This document shows positions 1 to 7,802 of a stretch of DNA of 64,000 bases, in pieces; position 1 is the stretch's first letter; the number at the start of each line of letters is the position of its first letter. The notes under the pieces are model-generated. The model had not been told where the DNA came from and did no database searches. It was given only the letters and a program-made list of their open reading frames with translations. Where the stretch lies: the NCBI GenBank assembly GCA_963803115.1, contig CAWDLN010000003.1:124001-188000 (forward strand), given 5' to 3'. This DNA comes from DATBGZ01 sp963803115. GTDB lineage: Bacteria; Actinomycetota; Actinomycetes; Mycobacteriales; Micromonosporaceae. The position numbers and the translations under genes are program-made.

Positions 1-418
1 CCACACACCGCGTCTCGACGACAAGGGCCGGCTGATCCTTCCGGCGAAGTTTCGCGACGACCTGGCGGGTGGTGTGGTGATCACGAAGGGGCAGGAACGC
101 TGTCTCTACGTGTTTCCCGCAGCCGAGTTCCAGCGTCTCGCACAAGAGCTGCAAGCACAACCAGTGACCCACAAGGCGGCCCGGGCTTACGGCCGGGTCT
201 TCTTCGCCGGCGCGCACGACGAGCTGCCCGACAAGCAGGGCCGGGTGACCATCCCCGCCCACCTGCGCGAGTACGCCGGGCTGGACCGCGACGTCGCCGT
301 GATTGGCGCGAGCAACCGCGTGGAGATCTGGGATCAACAGGCATGGGAGACATACCTGGCGACGAACGAAGACTCGTTCGCCGGGATCGAGGAAGGGGTG
401 TTGCCCGGCGGGCTGTGA
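1..418 (+). CDS. mraZ: MraZ transcriptional regulator, 5' end cut by window
   Basis: MraZ is a DNA-binding AbrB-like (SpoVT fold) protein that binds repeats upstream of its own gene and controls the division/cell-wall cluster. The reading frame is open from base 2 and begins within the conserved start (HTPRLDDKGRLILPAKFRDD), so only about five residues, usually MFLGT, are missing off the window. Both family half-repeats are visible: DDKGRLILPAKF near the start and DKQGRVTIPAHLREYAGL in the middle, each with the expected Arg-containing loop. The stop is TGA at 416-418. It is the first gene of the dcw cluster and is followed by 284 bp of non-coding sequence before rsmH. Identity is secure; the promoter and operator lie outside the window. 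Confidence 0.96.
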   Translation, partial: HTPRLDDKGRLILPAKFRDDLAGGVVITKGQERCLYVFPAAEFQRLAQELQAQPVTHKAARAYGRVFFAGAHDELPDKQGRVTIPAHLREYAGLDRDVAVIGASNRVEIWDQQAWETYLATNEDSFAGIEEGVLPGGL

Positions 419-474
419 CCAACCCGCAGGGGGACGACCGGCGACTGACCTGAATGGACTGTCCATAAGGGTCA

Positions 475-494
475 CTGGCGGTCCGTACCGCCAG
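475..494 (+). terminator. Perfect 8-bp hairpin in the mraZ-rsmH gap
   Basis: The sequence CTGGCGGT-CCGT-ACCGCCAG forms a perfect 8-bp stem with a 4-base loop, 56 bp after the mraZ stop. No T-run follows, so it would be a non-canonical (factor-assisted or I-type) terminator or an attenuator/processing site that sets rsmH expression relative to mraZ. The rest of the 419-702 gap shows a weaker CCGGC/GCCGG stem near 570-590 and nothing coding. The stem is seen directly; its role is inference. Confidence 0.4.
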
Positions 495-702
495 ATCTCC
501 AACCGCTCACCCGCACCTGACGCTCCTTCCCCGGCGCCAGGCGTAGGCGAGCGGTGGGGGATCCGGTGGTACGGCCCGGCCGGAAGCCGGTGTCCGAGCG
601 ACACTAGCCCGGAGTCGCGCGGCGACGCGTGACGACCGGGCATCGAGGCAATCTCCGGTGCGCGGACCGCGAATCCGTGCGCCGTGAGCTGAGGGGGTCG
701 TC

Positions 703-1845
703 GTGCGGAAGCGTCACGCTTCCCACGGCTCAGGCGCACCCGTCGAGGGGTCGGGGGTGTCGCGAGCTATGGGTGGCAACCGGCCGGGTAGCCAGAGCGG
801 ACATGTCCCGGTGCTACTCGAGCGGTGCCTCGAGCTGCTCGCTCCGGCTCTCGACCGCGACCATCCGGTGCATGTGGACGCCACGGTGGGGCTGGGGGGC
901 CACGCCGAGGCGGTCCTGAACGCGCATCCGACGGTTCGTCTCGTGGGGCTGGACCGCGACCCGCAGGCCCTGGCCCATAGTCGACAGCGCCTCGCGCCGT
1001 ACGGAAACCGAGTGCGACTCGAGCACGCCGTGTACGACCAGCTCCCCGAGGTCATGAACCGGCTCGATCTGGACACTGTGGACAGTGTGCTCTTCGATCT
1101 TGGAGTGTCGTCGATGCAACTCGACGACGCCGGTCGTGGCTTCGCCTACGCGCGGGACGCCCCGCTGGACATGCGGATGGATCCGACCACCGGGACCACC
1201 GCCGCCGAGGTCGTCAACACCTACCCGGCTGGGGAGTTGACGCGCGTCCTGCGCGTCTACGGGGAGGAGAAGTTCGCGAGCCGGATCGCTGCGGCCATCG
1301 TGCGGGAGCGCACCAAGGCGCCACTTACCTCGACGGCCCGGCTGGCCGAGCTCGTCCGGGAGTCGATCCCGGCCCCTGCCCGGCGTACCGGCGGTCACCC
1401 GGCCAAGCGGACGTTTCAGGCGCTGCGGATCGAGGTCAACGGAGAGCTCGCCGCGCTCGACGCCGCGCTCCCGGAGGCGATCGACGCGTTGTCTCTCGGC
1501 GGCCGGATCGTTGTGCTGTCGTACCACTCGCTCGAGGACCGGATGGTCAAGCAGGTCTTCGCCGCGCGAGCCCGGTCCACCGCACCGATCGACCTGCCGG
1601 TGGAGCTGCCCGGAAGCGGACCAATGCTGCGCTTGCTCACCAAGGGCGCCGAGCCACCCAGCCCGGCCGAGGTGCGGACCAATCCCCGCGCCGCATCGGT
1701 GAAGCTGCGGGCCGCCCAGCGCATCGATCCCGGCGCACCCACCGGACGCGCCATGCGGACCCATCGAGGAGCAGTACCCAAGAGCCACGTCACGACACAT
1801 CCGGTCCAGGGGGACTCACAGACCACCGAGGGGGAGAACAGATGA
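703..1845 (+). CDS. rsmH: 16S rRNA m4C1402 methyltransferase RsmH
   Basis: This SAM-dependent enzyme methylates N4 of C1402 in the 16S rRNA P-site. The family start motif GHVPVLLERCLELL, the SAM loop VDATVGLGGHAEAVL, SVLFDLGVSSMQLD, FSxxRxAPLDMRMD-like FAYARDAPLDMRMD, and the C-terminal VVLSYHSLEDRMVKQVF are all present. Three starts are possible. GTG 703 follows GAGGGGG at 691-697 with a 5-base spacer. GTG 757 follows GAGGGG at 745-750 with a 6-base spacer. ATG 769 lies just before the conserved core. Homologues usually have only a short leader before GHVPVLL, so the true start may be 757 or 769. The last 4 bases overlap the ftsL-like gene (ATGA), indicating translational coupling. Confidence 0.95.
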   Translation: MRKRHASHGSGAPVEGSGVSRAMGGNRPGSQSGHVPVLLERCLELLAPALDRDHPVHVDATVGLGGHAEAVLNAHPTVRLVGLDRDPQALAHSRQRLAPYGNRVRLEHAVYDQLPEVMNRLDLDTVDSVLFDLGVSSMQLDDAGRGFAYARDAPLDMRMDPTTGTTAAEVVNTYPAGELTRVLRVYGEEKFASRIAAAIVRERTKAPLTSTARLAELVRESIPAPARRTGGHPAKRTFQALRIEVNGELAALDAALPEAIDALSLGGRIVVLSYHSLEDRMVKQVFAARARSTAPIDLPVELPGSGPMLRLLTKGAEPPSPAEVRTNPRAASVKLRAAQRIDPGAPTGRAMRTHRGAVPKSHVTTHPVQGDSQTTEGENR

Positions 1846-2345
1846 ACGGCACCAGCACTCGACCACGCCCGCCGTACGGCGCCTACGTCGACGGCGCCAA
1901 CGCGCTGCAGATCGATTACCACGAGCCGCCTGAGCGGACCGCGTCAACGACGCCGGCCGGTCCGGCCGTGTCAAGGCGGGTGCGGCGAAAGCCGTGGATC
2001 ACCGATGTCACCGGCATCGAGGCGGCGCCGCTGCCGATCCGGCTTCCGCGGACGCCGTTCATTGTGCTCGTGGTCGGTCTGGTCGTGGCGGGCGTGCTGG
2101 GCGTGCTCGTGCTGAACACGAAGATCAACGAGAATTCGTTCCGGCTCAGCGACCTCAGGGCCACGCAGGCCGCCCTTGATGTGCAGCAGCAGCAGCTGCA
2201 GCAGCAACTGGCGGACCTGGAGTCTCCTGGGAACCTGCGCGCGGCGGCGACCCGGCTTGGCCTCGTCCCAGCCGGAACGCCCGCCTTCATCAGCCTGCCC
2301 GACGGCCGGGTGGTCGGAGTGCCGCAGCCGGCGTCCGGGCGGTGA
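1842..2345 (+). CDS. ftsL: FtsL-like septum formation protein
   Basis: Small bitopic division protein of 167 residues. A basic, disordered cytoplasmic N-terminus (about 1-65) is followed by one transmembrane segment (about 68-90, FIVLVVGLVVAGVLGVLVL) and an extracytoplasmic coiled coil rich in Gln (LDVQQQQLQQQLADLESPG). It ends in a short domain with LGLVPAGTPAFISLPDG. This layout and the position between rsmH and ftsI match actinobacterial FtsL, which joins FtsQ and FtsB in the complex that activates FtsW/FtsI. ATG at 1842 overlaps the rsmH stop by 4 bases, and ftsI begins 3 bases after the stop. FtsL is poorly conserved, so the name rests on topology and synteny more than on sequence identity. 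Confidence 0.85.
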   Translation: MNGTSTRPRPPYGAYVDGANALQIDYHEPPERTASTTPAGPAVSRRVRRKPWITDVTGIEAAPLPIRLPRTPFIVLVVGLVVAGVLGVLVLNTKINENSFRLSDLRATQAALDVQQQQLQQQLADLESPGNLRAAATRLGLVPAGTPAFISLPDGRVVGVPQPASGR

Positions 2346-2348
2346 ACC

Positions 2349-4409
2349 GTGTCGCGCCGCCGGTCCGACGACACATCGTCGGTGACACCGCTACGCGACC
2401 GTCCAGTGTCGACCGGTCGAAGCTCCACAAGGGACCTGCCAGGCGGTTCAAGCCGGATCAGCCAGGCCCGTCGCTACCATCCGCGGGGCCGAACGGCAGC
2501 GGATGGGCCGAGCGCTGACCCGGCGAAGCCCGACCTGCGGCTGGTAGCCGGCGAGGGCGGCATCAGCCGTACCGCCGCCGCCCGGGCAACCCAACGCCGT
2601 AACAGGACCGCGACCCAGAACACGGCGACCGTACGGCGAAGGGTTGCCGTCGCCCAGCTGGCTCCGCCGCCGCTGGCCGATCAAGGTCTCCGCCTCCGGC
2701 GGGCCACGGCGATCATCATGGTGCTGCTGCTGGTGATCGCCGGACGATTGATCGAGTTCCAGTTCAACGATGCTCCGGCCTACGCGGCCCAGGGACTGGC
2801 GGCCCGACTCCAGCCGGTTGATCTACCGGCCCCGCGCGGTAGCATCCTCGACCGGAATGGCGCGGTCCTCGCCGGCAGTGCCGAGGCCCGATACGTCTAC
2901 GCCGACCCGTCGCGGGTCCAGGACCCCGAGGCGACCGCCGACGAGCTCTCCCCGGTGCTCGGCGTGCCGCGATCGGAGCTGCTGCCGAAGCTGACGCCGC
3001 ACACGCGCGACGACGGCTCGGATGTGCTCTTCGAGTACCTCGCGCGGGGCGTACCGGTGGCCACCGGTGAGAAGGTGCGCGAGCTGAACCTGCACGGCAT
3101 CGGCGTGCGCTACGACGAGAGCCGCGTGGTTCCCGGGCACGACCTCGCGGCCAACCTGATCGGCTTCACTGGTCGGGACCTGCAAGGACTCGCCGGGCTC
3201 GAGGCGAGCTACAACGACCTGTTGCGCGGCGTCGACGGGAGTCGCAGTTACGAGATCGGCCAGCAAGAGGTCAATCTGGACCACGAGATCCCCGGCGGTT
3301 ATCACGAGGAGATCCCGGCCCGGCCCGGGCGAACGCTGCAACTCACCATCGACCGGGATCTCCAGTTCGAGATCCAGCGGATCCTCGCCGCGAAGATGGC
3401 GCAAGCCAAGGCGTACACCGGCGCGGCCGTCGTGCTCGATGTCCGCACCGGTGAGGTCCTAGCCCAGGCGAGCTATCCGTTCTACGACGCCGCCAACCCG
3501 TTCGTGTCGCAACCGAGTGACCGGGGCGACGTGGCGTCGGGGATGGTCGTCGACCCGGGCTCGGTGCACAAGGCGATCGTGTTCGCCGGGTGCCTGCAGG
3601 AGGGCGTGGTCACGCCGACGGACACGGTGGCGGTGCCGTCCAGCATCACCAAGGGCACGACCACATTCACGGACACCCACGCTCACCCGCCGATGACCGA
3701 GTTCACCCTGCCGGGCATCCTCGCCTGGTCGTCCAATGTAGGCACCATCACGCTCGCGGACCGGTTGGGTGCGCAGAAGCTCTACGAGTACCAGCGGGCA
3801 TTCGGCCTCGGCGAAGCGACGGGCGAGGGCCTGCCGGGTGAGGCCGCCGGCCTGGTACAGCCGCCGGCCAACTGGAGTGCGGACGCTCACGGTTCGATCC
3901 CGATCGGTCTTGGGGTGTCGGTGACCCCCCTACAGATGGCGGCGGTCTACGCCACCATCGCCAATGGCGGCGTCTACGTACGGCCGCACCTCGTGAAGGC
4001 GGTCATCGACCCGGACGGCACGAGCACGCCGGCTGCGGCCCAGCCAACGCGGCGCGTGATCTCAGCCGAGAACGCGACCGCGCTGCGCAGCATGCTGGAG
4101 GCGGTTGTGACGGCCAAGGACGCCACCGGCCTCTCCGCCGCGATCAAGGACTACCGGGTGGCCGGCAAGACCGGCACCGGCCTCGTGGTCAAGGATGGCC
4201 ATTACATCCCGGGAGAGGTGGCGTCGTTCACCGGGTTGGCGCCGGCCGATGCGCCGCGCTATGTGGTCGCGGTCTTCACGCATACCCCTGGTGGCAACGG
4301 CGGTGTCGTAGCCGGTCCGGCATTCGCGGAGATGATGGACCAGACCCTGCTGCATTACCGGGTGGCGCCGACGGGCACCCGGCCGCCGACCTTCACCATC
4401 CACCTGTAG
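2349..4409 (+). CDS. ftsI: FtsI/PBP3 septal transpeptidase (class B PBP)
   Basis: Septal D,D-transpeptidase that cross-links new peptidoglycan and works with the FtsW polymerase. It has 686 residues and a GTG start 3 bases after the ftsL stop. A long Arg/Ser/Thr-rich cytoplasmic tail (about 1-110) precedes the signal anchor (about 117-131, IIMVLLLVIAGRLIE). The dimerisation domain starts at APRGSILDRNG. Active-site motifs are SxxK = S405-V-H-K408, SxN = S461-S462-N463 and KTG = K607-T-G-T-G. The motif SVHK is less common than STFK but keeps Ser and Lys. The 100-residue tail is long but typical of actinomycetes, where it offers partner and phosphorylation sites. The gene is followed by a 20-bp duplication of its last codons and then a convergent CBS gene. 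Confidence 0.96.
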   Translation: MSRRRSDDTSSVTPLRDRPVSTGRSSTRDLPGGSSRISQARRYHPRGRTAADGPSADPAKPDLRLVAGEGGISRTAAARATQRRNRTATQNTATVRRRVAVAQLAPPPLADQGLRLRRATAIIMVLLLVIAGRLIEFQFNDAPAYAAQGLAARLQPVDLPAPRGSILDRNGAVLAGSAEARYVYADPSRVQDPEATADELSPVLGVPRSELLPKLTPHTRDDGSDVLFEYLARGVPVATGEKVRELNLHGIGVRYDESRVVPGHDLAANLIGFTGRDLQGLAGLEASYNDLLRGVDGSRSYEIGQQEVNLDHEIPGGYHEEIPARPGRTLQLTIDRDLQFEIQRILAAKMAQAKAYTGAAVVLDVRTGEVLAQASYPFYDAANPFVSQPSDRGDVASGMVVDPGSVHKAIVFAGCLQEGVVTPTDTVAVPSSITKGTTTFTDTHAHPPMTEFTLPGILAWSSNVGTITLADRLGAQKLYEYQRAFGLGEATGEGLPGEAAGLVQPPANWSADAHGSIPIGLGVSVTPLQMAAVYATIANGGVYVRPHLVKAVIDPDGTSTPAAAQPTRRVISAENATALRSMLEAVVTAKDATGLSAAIKDYRVAGKTGTGLVVKDGHYIPGEVASFTGLAPADAPRYVVAVFTHTPGGNGGVVAGPAFAEMMDQTLLHYRVAPTGTRPPTFTIHL

Positions 4410-4429
4410 CGGGCACCATCCACCTGTAG
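4394..4429. repeat. Tandem duplication of the ftsI 3' end
   Basis: CACCATCCACCTGTAG, the last four codons of ftsI plus its stop, occurs at 4394-4409 and again at 4414-4429 with a 20-bp period. The second copy lies outside the gene. This looks like a recent slippage or repair duplication at the junction between ftsI and the inserted CBS/STAND genes. Confidence 0.85.
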
Positions 4430-4442
4430 TGGGAACGGCGCC

Positions 4443-4871
4443 TCAATTGTTGGGCGGCGCCGAGTAAACCGACGACGCGTACTGGCTCACTTGTCGAGAA
4501 CCAAGACGGGTCGCCAGGTCGGCCTCGCTGATGACGCCGACGACACGGTCGTTCTCGACCACCGGGAGCCGCCGAACCTTGTGTTGCTCCATGGTCTGCA
4601 GGACGGCCTTGACGTCGGTGCCGGCCTCGACCGAGATCGGCATCCGCTGCGCCACCTGGTCCACGGTTGTCCCTTGTGGATCGAGCCCCTTGCCGACGGC
4701 CCGAACCACGATATCGCGGTCGGTAATGATTCCTTGTAGGCGATCGTCGGCGTCCAGGATTGGCAGGGCGCCCACGTGCAGGTCGCCCATCTTGGCGGCG
4801 GCGACAGTGAGCGTCTCGTCCTGCCGCACGCACTCCGCCCCGACGTGCATGATCTCGCGAGCGGTGGCCAT
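4443..4871 (-). CDS. CBS-domain pair protein
   Basis: A 142-residue protein made almost entirely of two CBS motifs (about 8-60 and 72-125). CBS pairs bind adenosyl ligands such as AMP, ATP or SAM and act as energy or ligand sensors. Visible motifs are DLHVGALPILDADDRLQGII-TDRDIV in the first repeat and VRRLPVVENDRVVGVISEAD in the second, each with the Thr/Ser-x-x-Asp ribose-binding type ending. No effector domain is attached. The start codon ATG at 4871 is preceded by a G-rich ribosome site. It is convergent with ftsI and divergent from the STAND ATPase, so it is not part of the dcw operon. Stand-alone CBS proteins of this kind are common in actinomycete stress regulons; the partner is unknown. 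Confidence 0.9.
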   Translation of the reverse strand: MATAREIMHVGAECVRQDETLTVAAAKMGDLHVGALPILDADDRLQGIITDRDIVVRAVGKGLDPQGTTVDQVAQRMPISVEAGTDVKAVLQTMEQHKVRRLPVVENDRVVGVISEADLATRLGSRQVSQYASSVYSAPPNN

Positions 4872-5114
4872 GTTTCCCCCCGTACTCTGTAGGCGACTTC
4901 CGAACGCGGGCCCTGAGTCCTCACGGTCCGGTGACGGTTTGCAGTGTCGGTCCCGCTCACAGCCTAGCGAGGCTCGACCCGGTCCGGCGGCGAATCACTG
5001 AGGCGGCCCGGTCGCTGCGATACCGGAAGCAACCTGGCTGCGGGCCGAATCAGGCTACGCTGTGGCAGAGCCAAAAAGTCTGAACGCACCCGCAGTGCGC
5101 CAGGGTGGGGCACC

Positions 5115-7703
5115 ATGATGCCGATCCATACGCCAGATCAACGGCTCCGGGTGTTCGTCAGCTCCACGATGAAGGAGATGGCGGACGAAAGGGCGGCCGC
5201 ACGACAAGCCATCGAGAGCCTTCACTTGACGCCGGTCCTGTTCGAGCTCGGCGCCAGGCCGTACCCGCCTCGAGACCTGTACCTCGCCTATCTCAGGCAG
5301 AGCGATGTCTTCATCGGAATCTATGGCGAACAGTACGGCTGGGTCGCTCCCGGCAGTGACGTATCTGGGCTCGAGGACGAGTATCTTTCGGCGTCGGACA
5401 AACCGAGGCTAGTCTATGTCCAATCGCCCGCAGCGAGCCGCGACGGCCGGCTGGCCGAGATGCTGGCCCGGGTCGAGCAGGGCGGACTCTCCTATCGGCA
5501 GTTCGCCAAGGCCGGCGACCTGGTCGGACTCATCGCCGACGACCTGGCCGTTCTTGTGAGCGAGCGCTTCGGTCGGGTGAGCGAGCCTTCGCCGAACGCC
5601 GACACAACTGGGCCGACGGCGGTCCGCGACGCCGCGGCTCACCTTGGACTCGATGGTGGCGAGATACGTACCGGTAGCCAGTTCATCGGACGCCGCCACG
5701 AACTGGCCACGCTGCGCAGGCTGTTGCTGAGACCGCGGGCCCGACTCGTGACGCTCATCGGTCCGGGCGGGGTGGGAAAGACGAGGCTCGCCATGGAGAC
5801 CGTGGCGGCGGTTGCGCCGAGTTTCGCAACGGTCGCGGCGGCCGAATTCGATCGGATCACCGAGGCGAAGCCTCAATTCGCCTCGGCCGTCGCCTCGGCG
5901 CTCGGCGTCGCCGAGACGACAAGCTCAACTCTGTTGGATTCGATCGTCGGTCACGTCGGTTCGCGAAAGATCCTTCTCCTGCTCGATGGCTTCGAACAGA
6001 TCATCGACGCGGCTCCGCTGGCGGCGCAGCTCGTGGCCCGCACGACCCAGTTGAAAATCCTCGTCACCAGCCGCGAACGCCTCAATCTCACGGGGGAGAG
6101 GGTGATCGATGTGCCGCCTCTGGCGGTGCCGGCGCCGACCGACGGGGCCAGGGCCGCGCGGCGTTCCGACTCGGTGCAGCTCTTTGTCGACCGAGCCGCC
6201 GCGTCGGGAGCCGTGCTCAAGCTCAATGCCGCCGAGCTTGACGCCGTCAGTCAGATCTGTGTTCGCCTCGACGGGCTTCCACTGGCCATCGAGCTCGCTG
6301 CCTCGAGGTTGCGGATGCTCGACCTCAACGAACTCGCACACCGACTCGACCAGAGCCTGAGCACATTGACCGACGGCGCACGCGACCTACCTCCGCGCCA
6401 GCGCGCGATGCGCTCGACGATCGGATGGAGCTACGACCTGTTGGACGAGCCAGATCGTCGGCTGTTCGCTCGGCTCGGAGTGTTCGCGGGCAGCTTTGCG
6501 CTCGACGCGGCGGAAGCCATCTGTCATGACGCTGCAGTGCCGTCGGTGTTCGACGGACTTGCGTCCCTTGTGGACAAGGCGCTCGTCCGCCCGGACCACT
6601 CCATTCCTGGACAACCGCGCTTCACCTTGCTCCAGGTCATTCGCGAATTCGCGACCGAACGGCTGGCGGCGATTGGCGACGCCGACCAGCTCCGCCGCCT
6701 TCACGCAGATTTCTATCGGCGCGTGGTGGTCGAGGCGGCGACGAGGCTCCGGAGTGGGGACATGGGGGCGGTCCTCGAGCAACACATCGCCGACCAGGCC
6801 AACGTTCATGAAGCCATGCAATGGTTCCTGGACACGCACGACAGCGGTGCCGCCGCGGCGATGGGGTACGCGATGTGGCCGCTCTGGTTCTCGCAAGGGC
6901 AGTACAGCGAGGGTGTGGAGACGATGGAGCGGGTCCTCGCATCGAATGCCACGATGAGCGACGACGATCGAGCCGACGCCATGCTCGCGTTGGGCATGAT
7001 GGTGTTCGAACGAGGTGATTACGAACGGGCACCGACCATCCTTCGGCCGTCGTACGACGAGTACGCCAAGCGCGGCAACGAGCACGGCGCGGCGACCGCG
7101 TCCGTACCGCTGGCTGTCATCGATGCGCTGCAACATCCAGGGTCGGGGGAGGACACGCTGCGCCACGCGGCTGACACGTTTCGCCGGCTGAACGACCAGT
7201 GGGGGCTCGCGCTCACGCTGCTCGCGTTGGGCTGGGTTCTCGTGCACCGCCATGCCGACATCGACGCCATCGCCCCCCTTGAGCAGTGCGAGCACATCGT
7301 TCGGGAGGCCGACGAGGACATCTTCCTTAGTAACTCGCTCATCACTCTTGGCTGGGCGCACCTCGGCCAAGGGGACATCGCGGCCGCTCGGGGGCCGTTC
7401 GAGGAATCACTCAAGCGGGCCTCGGCGCTCCACAATCGCGAGACGTTCGCCCGGGCGCTCGATGCGAGCGCGGCGATCGCGGAGGTAACCGGCGATACAG
7501 ACCGCGGTGCGATGTTGTTGGGCGCGGCGGATGCCATGCGCCGCTCGATTGGAGCCGACATCTGGGTCATCGACCGCGACAGTCGCGGGCAGACACAGAC
7601 GCGGCTGCGTGGGCGGCTGGGAGACGATGTATTCCAGCAGTACGCCGACCGGGGGGCGAACCTCGATGTCGAGCAAATTCTCGAGGTCGCCTCGGGCCAC
7701 TGA
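5115..7703 (+). CDS. DUF4062-STAND NTPase with TPR-like C-terminus
   Basis: An 862-residue signalling ATPase. Residues about 8-150 match DUF4062 (start RLRVFVSSTMKEMADERAAA, then DVFIGIYGEQYGW and SGLEDEYLSA), a Rossmann-like domain often placed in front of STAND NTPases. A NB-ARC/AP-ATPase type module follows: Walker A GPGGVGKT at 216-223, Walker B-like KILLLLDGFEQ, sensor LVTSRERL and GLPLAIELAASRL. A winged-helix region (RSTIGWSYDLLDEPDRRLFARLGVF) and about 300 residues of TPR-like helices close the protein. No HTH DNA-binding domain is present, unlike LuxR/AfsR ATPases. ATG 5115 follows AGGGTGGGG, and a TACGCT -10 candidate lies at 5056-5061. Such proteins are known or predicted to be ligand-sensing switches in regulation or conflict; the function here is unproven. 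It separates ftsI from murE. Confidence 0.85.
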   Translation: MMPIHTPDQRLRVFVSSTMKEMADERAAARQAIESLHLTPVLFELGARPYPPRDLYLAYLRQSDVFIGIYGEQYGWVAPGSDVSGLEDEYLSASDKPRLVYVQSPAASRDGRLAEMLARVEQGGLSYRQFAKAGDLVGLIADDLAVLVSERFGRVSEPSPNADTTGPTAVRDAAAHLGLDGGEIRTGSQFIGRRHELATLRRLLLRPRARLVTLIGPGGVGKTRLAMETVAAVAPSFATVAAAEFDRITEAKPQFASAVASALGVAETTSSTLLDSIVGHVGSRKILLLLDGFEQIIDAAPLAAQLVARTTQLKILVTSRERLNLTGERVIDVPPLAVPAPTDGARAARRSDSVQLFVDRAAASGAVLKLNAAELDAVSQICVRLDGLPLAIELAASRLRMLDLNELAHRLDQSLSTLTDGARDLPPRQRAMRSTIGWSYDLLDEPDRRLFARLGVFAGSFALDAAEAICHDAAVPSVFDGLASLVDKALVRPDHSIPGQPRFTLLQVIREFATERLAAIGDADQLRRLHADFYRRVVVEAATRLRSGDMGAVLEQHIADQANVHEAMQWFLDTHDSGAAAAMGYAMWPLWFSQGQYSEGVETMERVLASNATMSDDDRADAMLALGMMVFERGDYERAPTILRPSYDEYAKRGNEHGAATASVPLAVIDALQHPGSGEDTLRHAADTFRRLNDQWGLALTLLALGWVLVHRHADIDAIAPLEQCEHIVREADEDIFLSNSLITLGWAHLGQGDIAAARGPFEESLKRASALHNRETFARALDASAAIAEVTGDTDRGAMLLGAADAMRRSIGADIWVIDRDSRGQTQTRLRGRLGDDVFQQYADRGANLDVEQILEVASGH

Positions 7704-7705
7704 CG

Positions 7706-7730
7706 GGCGGCGCGCCCTTCGCCCGCCGCC
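7706..7730 (+). terminator. GC-rich hairpin after the STAND ATPase gene
   Basis: GGCGGCG (7706-7712) pairs with CGCCGCC (7724-7730) across an 11-base loop, directly after the stop at 7701-7703. No T-tract follows, as is usual in actinomycetes. It probably ends the ATPase transcript before the murE promoter. Confidence 0.5.
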
Positions 7731-7788
7731 AAGAACTCCCGCGCGGTCAAGTAGAGGTCACGTCCGTTCCGCGGTCGACCGGAGCGGG

Positions 7789-7794
7789 TAGGGT
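7789..7794 (+). promoter_or_regulatory. Leaderless -10 element of murE
   Basis: TAGGGT fits the actinobacterial TANNNT -10 element. The murE GTG starts 8 bases later, so transcription would start at or next to the initiation codon. No clear -35 is seen and no Shine-Dalgarno is needed. This gives the murE-to-ftsQ block a promoter downstream of the interrupting ATPase gene. Confidence 0.6.
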
Positions 7795-7802
7795 CAAGGG
7801 CC

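Noticed and set aside
419..702. RNase P RNA or another structured RNA in the mraZ-rsmH gap
   Set aside because: The gap is shorter than RNase P RNA and lacks its conserved core motifs; only a simple hairpin is seen.
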